Positions 1 through 7,865 of a DNA stretch of 27,118 nt are shown piece by piece. Every line of letters begins with the position of its first letter. Position 1 is the first letter of the stretch. Source of the DNA: a virus; IMG/VR virus record IMGVR_UViG_3300044678_001758, positions 1 through 27,118 of that record. One strand, written 5' to 3'. The notes under the pieces are model-generated. The model was not told the DNA's origin. It did not search any database and saw only the letters and a program-made list of their open reading frames with translations. Position numbers and translations under genes: made by a program.

Positions 1-32
1 GTTAGTGCGCTCTTGAGCGAAGGGAGAGTCGG

Positions 33-158
33 ATGGGCCAGCAGCAACTCCCCTTCATGCCGCCGGTCGCCCGCTGCAACCGATGCAACGACCGGAAGCA
101 CAGCAACGGGCCATGCCCACGCTGCGGCTGCCCTGAGTTCCGGCTGGCTAAGAGTTGA
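33..158 (+). CDS. small zinc-ribbon peptide (41 aa)
   Basis: This short reading frame starts at an ATG preceded by a purine-rich ribosome site (gggagag, about 4 bases upstream). It encodes 41 residues with two CxxC knuckles, C15-C18 and C28-C31, plus C33. That spacing is the arrangement of a zinc ribbon. Between the knuckles the chain is basic and polar, as expected for a nucleic-acid or protein docking module. It lies just upstream of the head-tail closure genes. I do not recognise a named family. Function is unknown; structural zinc binding is inferred from the cysteines only. Confidence 0.6.
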   Translation: MGQQQLPFMPPVARCNRCNDRKHSNGPCPRCGCPEFRLAKS

Positions 159-261
159 CCAAGTGCGCTACAGCGGCGAGAGACGCCCGCCACCCCCTCA
201 CTCGCGACCGCCGGCCGTGCCATTCTGCTAGGGAATCCCCCAACGGTTCCCGAGCAGGCCA

Positions 262-723
262 ATGCCGTCCTACCTTCGCGAAATTGCCGACGCTCTTGCG
301 GCCAGCCTCAATACCGTGTCGTGGGAACTTTCGCCGATCACGATCGAGCGAAAGAACTGGGTCACGGTCGACATCGAGGGCATGGCGAACCCCGTGATTT
401 ACGTCACGCCGGGCAACGCCGACGTGCAACGCATCGGTCGCCAGCAGAGCCAGATCGACTACACGGCCCACATCTTCATCGGCCGCCACGTCTCGACCGA
501 CCAAGAGGTCGACCAGATGATCGACCTGGCCGGCGAGGTGCTGCTCCAGATCCGGGCGCATCAGTGGGTCGACGCGGACGACTGGCCCGGTGGCGTCACG
601 AGCCCCGAGAGCTCGAATATCGAAATCAACCCAGACGACGCTCTCAACGACCGCAACGTCTGGCGGGCAGTCATCACGGCTACCTACCGGGTGCTTGAGA
701 GCGACAATCTCCCGGTGGGGTGA
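262..723 (+). CDS. putative tail terminator / head-tail closure protein
   Basis: A 153-residue protein with a compact alpha/beta pattern: an N-terminal helix (residues 3-16), then alternating beta strands and a long helix around residues 77-93. The start is the first ATG after an in-frame stop at 229-231. The size, the strand-helix pattern ending in an 'ITATYRV' strand, and its place directly before an HK97-gp10-like gene and the tail-tube genes fit the tail terminator or neck proteins that close the tail tube in siphoviruses. The specific role is inferred mainly from gene order. No catalytic motif is visible. Confidence 0.5.
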   Translation: MPSYLREIADALAASLNTVSWELSPITIERKNWVTVDIEGMANPVIYVTPGNADVQRIGRQQSQIDYTAHIFIGRHVSTDQEVDQMIDLAGEVLLQIRAHQWVDADDWPGGVTSPESSNIEINPDDALNDRNVWRAVITATYRVLESDNLPVG

Positions 724-726
724 CGC

Positions 727-1545
727 ATGGCTAGGGCGAGCCGAGCGTTTATCCGCCCCGGCATGATCGGCGGCAATCGCCGTGAGTTGTCGGCTGGCAG
801 TCGGGGAGAGCTCGCCTTCCGCGTGAAGGTTCGCGGCAACTTCTTTGACCGTCCGAAGATTCGCCGCATGGTCGACGATATGACCTATCGGTCGCTCTAC
901 AACGCCGGGTACGCCGTGAAGCAGGCGGCAAAGAAGGGCATCGGCAGTGCGGCCCCCAAACAGACCAAGGCCGGAAACAAGGCTGTCGGCTCCGGGTCCG
1001 TCGTCGAGTTCCACGGCGGTCTCTACCGCGACCTGACCATGTTATCGAGCGGCAAGCCTCGTCCGCCTGGGAAGCCAGCGAAGTCGTGGGCTCCGAAGCG
1101 GTGGCTCTACTACAGCGTTGTCGACACGATGAATCGGGGAATGTTCGGGATGCCTACCGTCGTGATCGGCACCCAGCGCACGCCGTGGCTGGCCCGGCTC
1201 CACGAGTTCGGCGGCACGCTCCAGTTGACCGCCTACCGAATCGGCGTTGGGGCGGCGCGGAACGCCTACCTGCGGCGATCTGCCGGGAGCAGCGGGGCCG
1301 GGCGTGATTCCAAGGGGCGGTTTACCAAGGGCGTGAGCCTCGGGCCGCAAAAGAATCAGTACGAATACGGCGCTCTGATGTGGGCCAACAAGCGGCCTAG
1401 GTTCAGCCGCAACTGGGAGCGGACGACCATCACGAAGGCCGCCCGCTACCCAGCCCGCCCGTTCATGCAGGGGGCAGCCGGGGTACAGAAGGCGGTCGCC
1501 AAGGCGAACGTGAAGTTTCGCAATATGCTGCGCCGGGCAGGGTAG
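727..1545 (+). CDS. HK97-gp10-like head-tail/minor tail protein
   Basis: A 272-residue basic protein. It carries the two short signatures usual in the HK97 gp10 / virion morphogenesis group: 'LHEFGGT' in the middle (about residue 157) and 'ARPFMQ' near the C-terminus (about residue 246). The N-terminal third is rich in Arg and Lys and has an 'AAKKGIGSAAPKQT' segment typical of these neck proteins. It starts 3 bases after the previous stop, so the two are probably co-translated. It is longer than the usual 120-170 residues of gp10, because of an N-terminal extension and an inserted Gly/Ser-rich stretch around residues 178-200. It probably helps join head and tail. Confidence 0.6.
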   Translation: MARASRAFIRPGMIGGNRRELSAGSRGELAFRVKVRGNFFDRPKIRRMVDDMTYRSLYNAGYAVKQAAKKGIGSAAPKQTKAGNKAVGSGSVVEFHGGLYRDLTMLSSGKPRPPGKPAKSWAPKRWLYYSVVDTMNRGMFGMPTVVIGTQRTPWLARLHEFGGTLQLTAYRIGVGAARNAYLRRSAGSSGAGRDSKGRFTKGVSLGPQKNQYEYGALMWANKRPRFSRNWERTTITKAARYPARPFMQGAAGVQKAVAKANVKFRNMLRRAG

Positions 1546-1582
1546 ACCCCCTACGGTCGCCGCCCAGCCGCTCCTAGTTTGA

Positions 1583-1610
1583 GCGTATCGCCGCACGCAG
1601 GCGACTACGC
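1583..1610 (+). other. hairpin before the tail-tube genes
   Basis: In the 83-base gap between the neck gene and the first tail-tube gene there is an inverted repeat: GCGTA TCGCC, a 7-base loop, then GGCGA (C) TACGC. It makes a 10-bp stem with a single bulged C. No U-run follows, so it is not a classical terminator. It sits about 18 bases upstream of a strong ribosome site (aggaggg) and could be an RNA processing or stabilising element for a highly expressed structural gene. Confidence 0.45.
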
Positions 1611-1628
1611 ACACATAGGAGGGCAGAA

Positions 1629-1961
1629 ATGTCCGGCTCGTTCACCATCGTCCTCGGCAAAGACGTGACGCTCACCGGCATCACCGGGGCTCGCAGTTGC
1701 ACCGTCTCGTCGTCTGCCAGCGAAATCGACACCACCACGCTCGGCGGGCTGACGCATCGTCGATTCTCTAAGGGTCTGGCCGAGCAGACCATCGAGATTG
1801 AGTGCATCGACACCCCCGGCTGTGCGGCTGGCGACACGATCACCATCGGCGGCACCGAGACCGGCAATGCCGCGTACATCGTGACGAGCGTCGCCCAGGC
1901 CGAGCCCATCGACGGCATCATCACCTACACCGTTTCCGGCACCCGCGCCCCAGCCACCTGA
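1629..1961 (+). CDS. tail-tube-like protein, copy 1 of 3
   Basis: A 110-residue beta-rich protein with a strong upstream ribosome site (aggagggc). It has 'VLGKDVTLTG' near the N-terminus, an 'IEIECID' strand in the middle and a C-terminal 'DGIITYTVSG' strand. The same three elements recur in the next two genes, so the three are tandem paralogues. Their position, after neck genes and before the tail chaperone and tape measure, is where major tail (tube) proteins lie in siphoviruses. Short beta proteins of this kind commonly polymerise into the tube. Which of the three is the main tube subunit cannot be told from sequence. Confidence 0.55.
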   Translation: MSGSFTIVLGKDVTLTGITGARSCTVSSSASEIDTTTLGGLTHRRFSKGLAEQTIEIECIDTPGCAAGDTITIGGTETGNAAYIVTSVAQAEPIDGIITYTVSGTRAPAT

Positions 1962-1980
1962 TCACTAGGAGCCAATACAC

Positions 1981-2292
1981 ATGGCAGTCACCCTCGGCCG
2001 CAGCGGATCGCTTTCCGCGCCTTACGGCGGCAACATCATCAGCGTCACCAAGACCGTCGAGTCGGAGGCGGTCGACATCTCCAACCGCTCCAACACTTCG
2101 GCCGGCTACCGGGTCTCGCGGGCTGGCTTCAAGGCCGTGACCTGGGAGATCGAGTGCCACGACCCAGGCACGGCGATGACGGACCTGCTGGACGCCAACG
2201 CCGACAACGGGGCCACCGTGACCAGCGTCACCGAGAACATCAGCGTCGACGGTGCCGTGACGTTTACGATCACGGTCAGGGGCGGAACCTGA
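1981..2292 (+). CDS. tail-tube-like protein, copy 2 of 3
   Basis: A 103-residue beta-rich protein starting at ATG 1981, preceded by 'aggag' about 11 bases upstream. It shares with its neighbours the N-terminal 'TLGRSGSL' start, the central 'TWEIECHD' strand and the C-terminal 'VTSVTENISVDGAVTFTI' strand pair. The last element is closest to copy 3, which suggests that copies 2 and 3 diverged more recently. It is a structural tail protein by context. No signal peptide or enzymatic motif is present. Confidence 0.55.
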   Translation: MAVTLGRSGSLSAPYGGNIISVTKTVESEAVDISNRSNTSAGYRVSRAGFKAVTWEIECHDPGTAMTDLLDANADNGATVTSVTENISVDGAVTFTITVRGGT

Positions 2293-2295
2293 CCC

Positions 2296-2646
2296 GTGGC
2301 GATCACGCTGGGGAAGGACTGCTCGATCTCTTTGGGCGGCAACATCGCCAGCGCGCGGAGCGTCACCCTTACGGAGACGGCCCGCACGATCGACGTTGAG
2401 GCGTTCGGGTCGCGTCTGGTCGAGGTTTACAACACCGGCTACGACGCGACCGTTTCGGTCGAACTGAACGACGCCAGCGACATCAACTTCGATCTGCTTG
2501 AAAACGGATCGACGATCACTGTGTCGGGTGGCTCTGGCGGTTGGTCGTTCCCGGCGGTCGTGACAGGCATCTCGGAAACCTTTTCCGTTGACGGGGTCGC
2601 TACGTTCTCTGTTGAGTGCAAGATGACCCGCACAGGACTGAGGTAG
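2296..2646 (+). CDS. tail-tube-like protein, copy 3 of 3
   Basis: A 116-residue protein with a GTG start three bases after the stop of copy 2, so translational coupling is likely. Near its N-terminus it has 'TLGKDCSISLGGN', then a 'VSVELND' strand and a C-terminal 'ISETFSVDGVATFSVEC' pair. It aligns by eye with copies 1 and 2 along its whole length. It could be a tube subunit, a tube-decorating protein or a tail-completion variant. The small size and tandem arrangement make structural use of all three plausible. Confidence 0.55.
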   Translation: MAITLGKDCSISLGGNIASARSVTLTETARTIDVEAFGSRLVEVYNTGYDATVSVELNDASDINFDLLENGSTITVSGGSGGWSFPAVVTGISETFSVDGVATFSVECKMTRTGLR

Positions 2647-2649
2647 CCA

Positions 2650-3204
2650 ATGCGTGAGTTCAAAGATGACGAAGGTCGCCCGTGGCGTCTGGCGTTGACC
2701 GTGGCGTCGGCGCTACGCGTCAAGGACATGGTGTCGGTCGACGTGACCGATGAGGACGGCACCAGGCGGACGGTGCCGTTTGACCTGGTCGACGCCGCCT
2801 CGATCTCGCAGACGTTCCAGGTGCTCCGCACCCAGTACGCCAAGATCGGCGAAGTGCTCTACGCCATCCTAGTGAAGCAGGTCGCGGAGAAGGGGCTCGA
2901 CAAGGAGTCGTTTCTCGAAGGGCTGCGGGGCGATGCTCTCGACGCGGGCGTCAAAGCGTTGGAGGCCGAGCTTGTCGATTTTTTCCCGCCGCGCCTCCGC
3001 AAGATGATCGGGCTTCTCGCCGCCAAGATGGACGAAGTGGCAGGCGAGATGCTGACGAAAGCGGAGGCGGGTCTGGAAGCCGCGAGCGCGGAGACGCTGA
3101 TCGCACAGTCTGGGACACCATCTGGGAAGCCGCAGGAATCCTCGGCGTCCACCCCGGCAGGTGGACCCTCCGACAACTCCTCCTCGCTAGAGACAGCCGC
3201 CTAG
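2650..3204 (+). CDS. tail assembly chaperone, short (G-like) product
   Basis: A 184-residue acidic, mostly helical protein between the tube genes and the tape measure, which is the usual place of the siphovirus tail assembly chaperone (lambda G-type). The last 40 residues are Ser/Pro/Thr-rich and look like filler. In the -1 frame the same DNA encodes a well-formed second domain ending at 3392. A T TTT TTC slippery heptamer, correctly phased, lies at 2979-2985 (codons 110-112). So this entry is the product made when ribosomes do not shift. It should coat or stabilise the tape measure before tube polymerisation. Confidence 0.65.
   Translation: MREFKDDEGRPWRLALTVASALRVKDMVSVDVTDEDGTRRTVPFDLVDAASISQTFQVLRTQYAKIGEVLYAILVKQVAEKGLDKESFLEGLRGDALDAGVKALEAELVDFFPPRLRKMIGLLAAKMDEVAGEMLTKAEAGLEAASAETLIAQSGTPSGKPQESSASTPAGGPSDNSSSLETAA
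2961..2985 (+). promoter_or_regulatory. programmed -1 frameshift site
   Basis: The heptamer TTTTTTC at 2979-2985 is read as ..T TTT TTC in the frame of the upstream gene, the canonical X XXY YYZ form. A Shine-Dalgarno-like GGAGG lies at 2961-2965, 13 bases upstream. This is close to the 10-14 base spacing at which internal SD elements stimulate -1 shifting, as in E. coli dnaX. I could not fold the downstream RNA, so a stimulatory structure is untested. Confidence 0.65.
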
Positions 3205-3392
3205 AGCATCAGTGGTGGCACACCGCCAACCTCATCGCCCAGCAAGCCAACATTCACCGAGATAAGCACAGCCCTAAGGCAGACCCGAGAAAGTTCAACC
3301 CGTTCGCAAAGAAGACGCGACCCAAGGCGCGAGAGGCAACTCCCGAGGATCTTGAGCGGCTCTTCGGCAAAGACTGGGCCAAATACGCATGA
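2985..3392 (+). CDS. -1 frameshift extension of tail chaperone (GT-like)
   Basis: This open frame is -1 relative to the 2650 gene. It runs open from about 2784 to the TGA at 3390-3392 with no ATG, GTG or TTG usable as a start, so it needs a frameshift. After the shift at TTTTTTC the fused protein would have 112 + 135 = 247 residues. The distal part is clearly protein-like: 'WDTIWEAAGILGVHPGRW', then 'TLRQLLLARDSRLEHQWW', then 'HTANLIAQQANIHRDK', ending in an 'FNPF' motif. This is the pattern of T-type chaperone domains (W, TLreL, hqW.hTA.LiA...N). The stop overlaps the tape-measure start as ATGA. Confidence 0.7.
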   Translation, partial: PAAPPQDDRASRRQDGRSGRRDADESGGGSGSRERGDADRTVWDTIWEAAGILGVHPGRWTLRQLLLARDSRLEHQWWHTANLIAQQANIHRDKHSPKADPRKFNPFAKKTRPKAREATPEDLERLFGKDWAKYA

Positions 3393-6205
3393 GCAACGCT
3401 GGAGCAATCAAAGGCGGCGGCGTATTCGTCGAGATCGGGGCTGACCCTCGCAAGTTCTTCGCCACGTTGAACAAGGTCAACAAGGCGATGGGCGATATGG
3501 GTCGCTCGCTCGCCGGGGCGGGGGCGAAGATCGGCGGCATCGGCGTGGCGACACTCGCGCCGTTTGCGGCTGCGGTGAATCAGGGAGCCGGCTTCCAGTC
3601 GACTCTTCTTGGCATTCAGGCGGCTACCGGAGCGACGGCCCAGGAGCTCGACCGGCTCAGGGCGGCGTCGATGCAGATGTCGCAGGCGATGGGCGTTGGG
3701 CCGACGCAGGTCGCCAACTCGTTCATGGATCTGCTCAAGGCTGGCATGAGCGTTGAGCAGGTTCTCGGAGGGGCTGGGCAGGCTGCGATTGAGTTTGCGA
3801 CTGTCGGTCAGATGGCGGTCGGCGACGCTGCGGTGGTGATGTCTGATGCCATGAAGGTCTTTGGCGTGACCGCTGACGTGGCGGCTAATGCAATCTCGTC
3901 GGCGGCAGATGCTTCGAGCACTTCGATTGAGGGTCTGTCGCAGGCGTTCTCGCAGGTGTCGAACGTCGCCGCCTTGGCGAATCAGTCAATCGGAAGCACC
4001 TCGGCAGCCCTTGCGATCCTCGCCAACGCTGGCGTGAAGGGAAGCGACGCCGGCACTTCGCTCAAGACGATGCTCCTGCGGCTCATGGCCCCGGCAGACG
4101 AGGCGGTCGGGGCTCTCAAGTCAATCAATCTCTCAGTTGACAGTTTCCGCACGGCCGATGGAAAGATGCGTCCGCTCGTTGAGATCATTGGCACTCTCAA
4201 TAAGGCGATGGGCAATCTCAACCAAGCTGCAAAAGACGATTTATTCCGGCAGATTTTCGGGTCAGATGCGATCCGTGCGGCTGCTGTTTTGACGAGCACC
4301 GGCGTCCAGGGTTTCAACGACATGACAGCCGCCATGGGCGGGGCCATGTCGGTGGGCGACAAATTCAAGACGATGATGAGCGGCCTGGCTGGCGCGGGCG
4401 GAACGGTGCTCGCTGCCATGGAGCGGGCCGCGATTGCCATTAGCGACGCTGTCGGGCCAGCATTGATGGAGTTCGGCAAGCAAGTCGCAGGTGCCTTGGA
4501 CTGGCTGGCCCAGTTCGCTCGCGAGAACCCGGCCGTTGTCGCATCAATCGCAAAAATGGCTGCCGGTGCGATCGTTGCCGGCTCGGCGTTCACGACGCTC
4601 GGGCTGTCGCTCCAGGCGATGAGCTTTGCGGCTGGCGGGTTCCTGAAGCTAGGCAGCCTCATCATCTCGCCGCTCACGGCCACGGCGGCGGTCGCAAGCT
4701 CGCTCGGCCAAGCGTTCACCGCTGCCTCCGTTCGGGTCAGCCTCTTCGCATCTCGCGGCATTGCTGCTGTCGCACAGTTCGCGGCAGAGGCGACGGCGAA
4801 GATGGCGATCTCGGCCGCGCAGACCGGGGCGGTGGCGACCAACTATTTCGCCGGGACGATCTCGATCATGTCTGCCACGGTGGCCCGCGCCGCCGAAGGC
4901 AATTTGCGTGCGGCTGCAATCGGCGTGCAGGCGATGGCAAAGATCGGTGCTTCCGGGGCGTCGAGCGCTCTGATCGCTGGGGCTCAGATTGCGAGGCTGT
5001 CGACGCAGGGCGGGACGCAGCTTCTTCGTCTTGGCGTGCAGGGCTCAACCGCACTGGCGACCATCGGCACGCAGGCCACGGCGACGGGGGCTTTGACCGT
5101 GGCGTCGTTCGCCAAGTCGCTGGCCTCGATGGCGGCCTACACGGCATCGTCAATCGCCTCGGCCGGTGCGACTGCGTTGGCCTGGGCGGCCGCAAACACG
5201 CCGCTCCTAGCGTTGGCTGGCGTGGTCGGCGGTGCGATTGTCGTCGTTTCGCAGTTGTCGACTCTGGTGTTTGATCTCGGCTCTAGCGTCAGGGAGAGTT
5301 TCAACAAGGCTGTCTCTGAATCCGTCGTCGTGTTCAACGATCTGAAACAGATCGCCATGACAACCTTTGGCGCGGTGTCTGACGCTCTCGCGGCCGGAGA
5401 CATGGAACTGGCGATGAAGGCTGCGATGGAAGGCGTGGTCGCCGCCTTCGCTCGCGGGGCAGGGGCGTTGATGTCAAAGGTCGACGGTCTGAGTGCCGAC
5501 ATCCTGAACACGCTCGATGCGTTCGCAACCTTCGCCGCCAACCCGACTCTCGGTCTGCAAATGGCGCTCGGCGAAAACCCGGCGATTCTCGCCAAAGACC
5601 CGACGCTAAAAGCACTCAATGCCAGGCAAGACGCTCGTCTCGGCAAGGTCACAGAGAACGACGCAGCGAGAGCAGCCAGTCAGCGAGTGGCCGACCAGAA
5701 GGTGCTGGACATCGCAGCCCTTGCCGCTGCGAGGCGGGCAGAGAAGGAAGCTGGTCCGCCGATGTGGATGGACCCGAAGAAGATCGCTGCCATGAGGCTC
5801 GGTGCGGGTGCTGCCGCCGGGCCGGATGCCACGATGCTTGCTGGCGTCGCCGGCCTTGAAGGCGTCGGCCCAAATGGCATGGGTGGTCAGGTTGGCGACC
5901 TCATGAAAAGCATCAACCGCGCTGGCTCTGAGAGCGCTCTCGACGATGCCATAGGCGAATTCAAGGCACTCAAGCAGTTTGGCCGCATTACTGGAGAGCA
6001 AGAGTCGGATCTGATGTTCGCCTTGGAGAATGCGGTTGGTCGTATGCAGCAGTCCAGCCAAGGTGAAGTGGCTGGGTCATTCTCGGCGTCTGCCCTCGGC
6101 GGAATGGGCGTTGGCGGTTCGCTGGCATCGAAGCAGTTGGATGAGCAGAAGGAAACCAACCGCATTCTGAAAGACAAGCTCGGGCTCGGGGAGGTCGCCG
6201 CCTAA
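3389..6205 (+). CDS. tail tape measure protein (TP901 type)
   Basis: A 938-residue Ala/Gly-rich, largely helical protein, the longest in the window. Residues of about 75-325 match the TP901-type tape measure core: 'TGATAQELDRLRAASMQMSQ', the 'ANSFMDLLKAGMSVEQVL' helix, 'NAGVKGSDAGTSLKTMLLRL' and 'LFRQIFGSDAIRAAAVL'. Hydrophobic segments follow around residues 385-430 and 600-625, as is common for the part that enters the host membrane. The C-terminus is charged and coiled. It sets tail length; at roughly 0.15 nm per residue the tail would be about 140 nm. The start overlaps the chaperone stop. Confidence 0.9.
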   Translation: MSNAGAIKGGGVFVEIGADPRKFFATLNKVNKAMGDMGRSLAGAGAKIGGIGVATLAPFAAAVNQGAGFQSTLLGIQAATGATAQELDRLRAASMQMSQAMGVGPTQVANSFMDLLKAGMSVEQVLGGAGQAAIEFATVGQMAVGDAAVVMSDAMKVFGVTADVAANAISSAADASSTSIEGLSQAFSQVSNVAALANQSIGSTSAALAILANAGVKGSDAGTSLKTMLLRLMAPADEAVGALKSINLSVDSFRTADGKMRPLVEIIGTLNKAMGNLNQAAKDDLFRQIFGSDAIRAAAVLTSTGVQGFNDMTAAMGGAMSVGDKFKTMMSGLAGAGGTVLAAMERAAIAISDAVGPALMEFGKQVAGALDWLAQFARENPAVVASIAKMAAGAIVAGSAFTTLGLSLQAMSFAAGGFLKLGSLIISPLTATAAVASSLGQAFTAASVRVSLFASRGIAAVAQFAAEATAKMAISAAQTGAVATNYFAGTISIMSATVARAAEGNLRAAAIGVQAMAKIGASGASSALIAGAQIARLSTQGGTQLLRLGVQGSTALATIGTQATATGALTVASFAKSLASMAAYTASSIASAGATALAWAAANTPLLALAGVVGGAIVVVSQLSTLVFDLGSSVRESFNKAVSESVVVFNDLKQIAMTTFGAVSDALAAGDMELAMKAAMEGVVAAFARGAGALMSKVDGLSADILNTLDAFATFAANPTLGLQMALGENPAILAKDPTLKALNARQDARLGKVTENDAARAASQRVADQKVLDIAALAAARRAEKEAGPPMWMDPKKIAAMRLGAGAAAGPDATMLAGVAGLEGVGPNGMGGQVGDLMKSINRAGSESALDDAIGEFKALKQFGRITGEQESDLMFALENAVGRMQQSSQGEVAGSFSASALGGMGVGGSLASKQLDEQKETNRILKDKLGLGEVAA

Positions 6206-7098
6206 TGGCAACGTGGGTCGAAGATAACGCCAGCCGCTCCGCGACGATCTACCGTCTCGGGAAGAAGGCCACGTCCACGATGACGCGGTCGTACAAGGTC
6301 TTCGGCCACGCCGACGACGTTGCGTTGCACTCGGACTGCAATCAGCGGATCAGCGGGCAGCTTCAATATTGGCAGTACCCAGGTGCCGACGTACAACTGC
6401 GGGCCGAGTCGTACAGCGTCGACTACCTCGGCGATGACGCCTGGCACGTCGACATCCAATACGAGAAGGTCGGCGCTGACGCGCAAGAGCCAGACCCGCT
6501 GCGACGTTCGCGGTCGTTTGACACGAGCGGCGGCACGTCCCACATCACGCAGGCGGACGGCGGAAAGATCACGTCGAACGGAAGCACGACCACGCGAAGC
6601 GGAACGGAGCGGCGTTTTCCTTCAACCGCCCCGAGCATGGACTCCGCAATCGGCGTCGATGACAACGGCGTGCAGGGCGTCGACATCGTCGTTCCCGCCT
6701 TGACGTGGACTGAAACCTATGACGTTAAGAGCACCTACGTCACCAGCGCCTACATCAAGAGCGTGGCGGCCCTGACCGGCACGACCAACGGCTCGGCGTT
6801 CAGGACGTTCGAGGCTGGCGAGGTGCTCTTCTTAGGGGCGAGCGGCTCGCAGGAGTGGGACTCACAGAAGGGCGACGGCCCCTGGACGTTAAGTTTCAAG
6901 TTCGTGGCGTCCAAGAACCTGACAGGGCAGACGATCGGCTCAATCACCGGCATCGAGAAGAAGGGCCACGAATACCTCTGGGTGCGATACGAAAGCTCTG
7001 TGAGCGGCAGTGACTTGGTGAAAAAGCCGAAGTACGTCTACGTCAACACGGTCTACCGCGAGGGCGACTTCTCGGGCCTCGGCATCGGGACTTCGTAA
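6205..7098 (+). CDS. putative distal tail / baseplate structural protein
   Basis: A 297-residue beta-rich protein whose ATG overlaps the tape-measure stop (TAATG). The gene after the tape measure normally encodes a distal tail or baseplate hub component. No domain is recognised with certainty. The N-terminal 100 residues have alternating strands ('TIYRLGKKATSTMTRSYKVF', 'YSVDYLGDDAWHVDIQYEKV'), then a low-complexity Gly/Ser/Thr segment around residues 108-135, and a second beta domain to the C-terminus. A tail role rests on position and composition. Confidence 0.45.
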   Translation: MATWVEDNASRSATIYRLGKKATSTMTRSYKVFGHADDVALHSDCNQRISGQLQYWQYPGADVQLRAESYSVDYLGDDAWHVDIQYEKVGADAQEPDPLRRSRSFDTSGGTSHITQADGGKITSNGSTTTRSGTERRFPSTAPSMDSAIGVDDNGVQGVDIVVPALTWTETYDVKSTYVTSAYIKSVAALTGTTNGSAFRTFEAGEVLFLGASGSQEWDSQKGDGPWTLSFKFVASKNLTGQTIGSITGIEKKGHEYLWVRYESSVSGSDLVKKPKYVYVNTVYREGDFSGLGIGTS

Positions 7099-7865
7099 TG
7101 GCCCGCAACGACGGAAGAATTGAGGCTGGGCAGAAGCTCGCCGGGGCGATCTCGGCGCGGGCGTGGAACCGCGCGCAGGACGCAGCGGATCGCGTGCTCG
7201 GGGCTGGCACTGGTTTCGGTGCAGGTGGAACGCAAGACGGGTCCGCCCCGTACACGTTCGTCTACGCGAAAAACTCGACCGGAAGCACTGTCGCCCGCTG
7301 GGGGATCATGTCGATTACTGGCGTCGAGATCACGCCCACCAGCACGAGCGGCGGGGCGACCGCTCAGTTTGAGCAAATGCCCGTGCTGACGGGCGGCACG
7401 CCGTCTGCGACCACGACTGCCTGGTGCGTGGCCGTGGAGCCGATTGAGAGCAACAAGGTCGGTCGCGTGGCCGTGGCTGGGGTCGTGCAATGCAAGCTCG
7501 ACGTGACGGCGGCCGGAGACGGATTCGCTGCCTGCAAGGCGTCAGTTTCTGAGTTGAAGACGGGCGGCGGTGGCGATGCGTGTGTGCTCTGGAAAGAGAG
7601 TGGGACTGGCGCTGGGAAATGGGGTCTCGTGCGGCTTGGCGGCAATTCTGGCGGCGGCGTCCGACTTGGCACGATCTCCGCAACGTGGGCCAAGGGCGCA
7701 ACCGCCACCGTCACTGAGCAAAACGGCGACGGGTCTGCCAAGAGCCCGACGACAACATTCACGGCGAAGAACTATTTCGCGGCCGTCGCGGTCACGAGCG
7801 GCACGAAACGCGTGGCCTGTGCGAAGGTCGATGACACTTGGCTCCTCATCGCTGCGGAGTGCTGA
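7098..7865 (+). CDS. putative tail-associated protein
   Basis: A 255-residue protein starting in a TAATG overlap with the previous gene. The first 35 residues are helical and basic. The rest is beta-rich with many Gly, Thr and Ser, including Gly-rich turns around residues 190-195 and a C-terminal repeat-like sandwich (about residues 196-255). It contains a few spaced cysteines. I do not recognise a family. It is probably a tail-tip or fibre component made with the neighbouring large gene. Confidence 0.4.
   Translation: MARNDGRIEAGQKLAGAISARAWNRAQDAADRVLGAGTGFGAGGTQDGSAPYTFVYAKNSTGSTVARWGIMSITGVEITPTSTSGGATAQFEQMPVLTGGTPSATTTAWCVAVEPIESNKVGRVAVAGVVQCKLDVTAAGDGFAACKASVSELKTGGGGDACVLWKESGTGAGKWGLVRLGGNSGGGVRLGTISATWAKGATATVTEQNGDGSAKSPTTTFTAKNYFAAVAVTSGTKRVACAKVDDTWLLIAAEC

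Noticed and set aside
148-1014. Long minus-strand open frames across the late region
   Set aside because: High GC makes antisense frames long. Their products are His/Arg/Ala-rich with no domains and lie over well-supported plus-strand genes.
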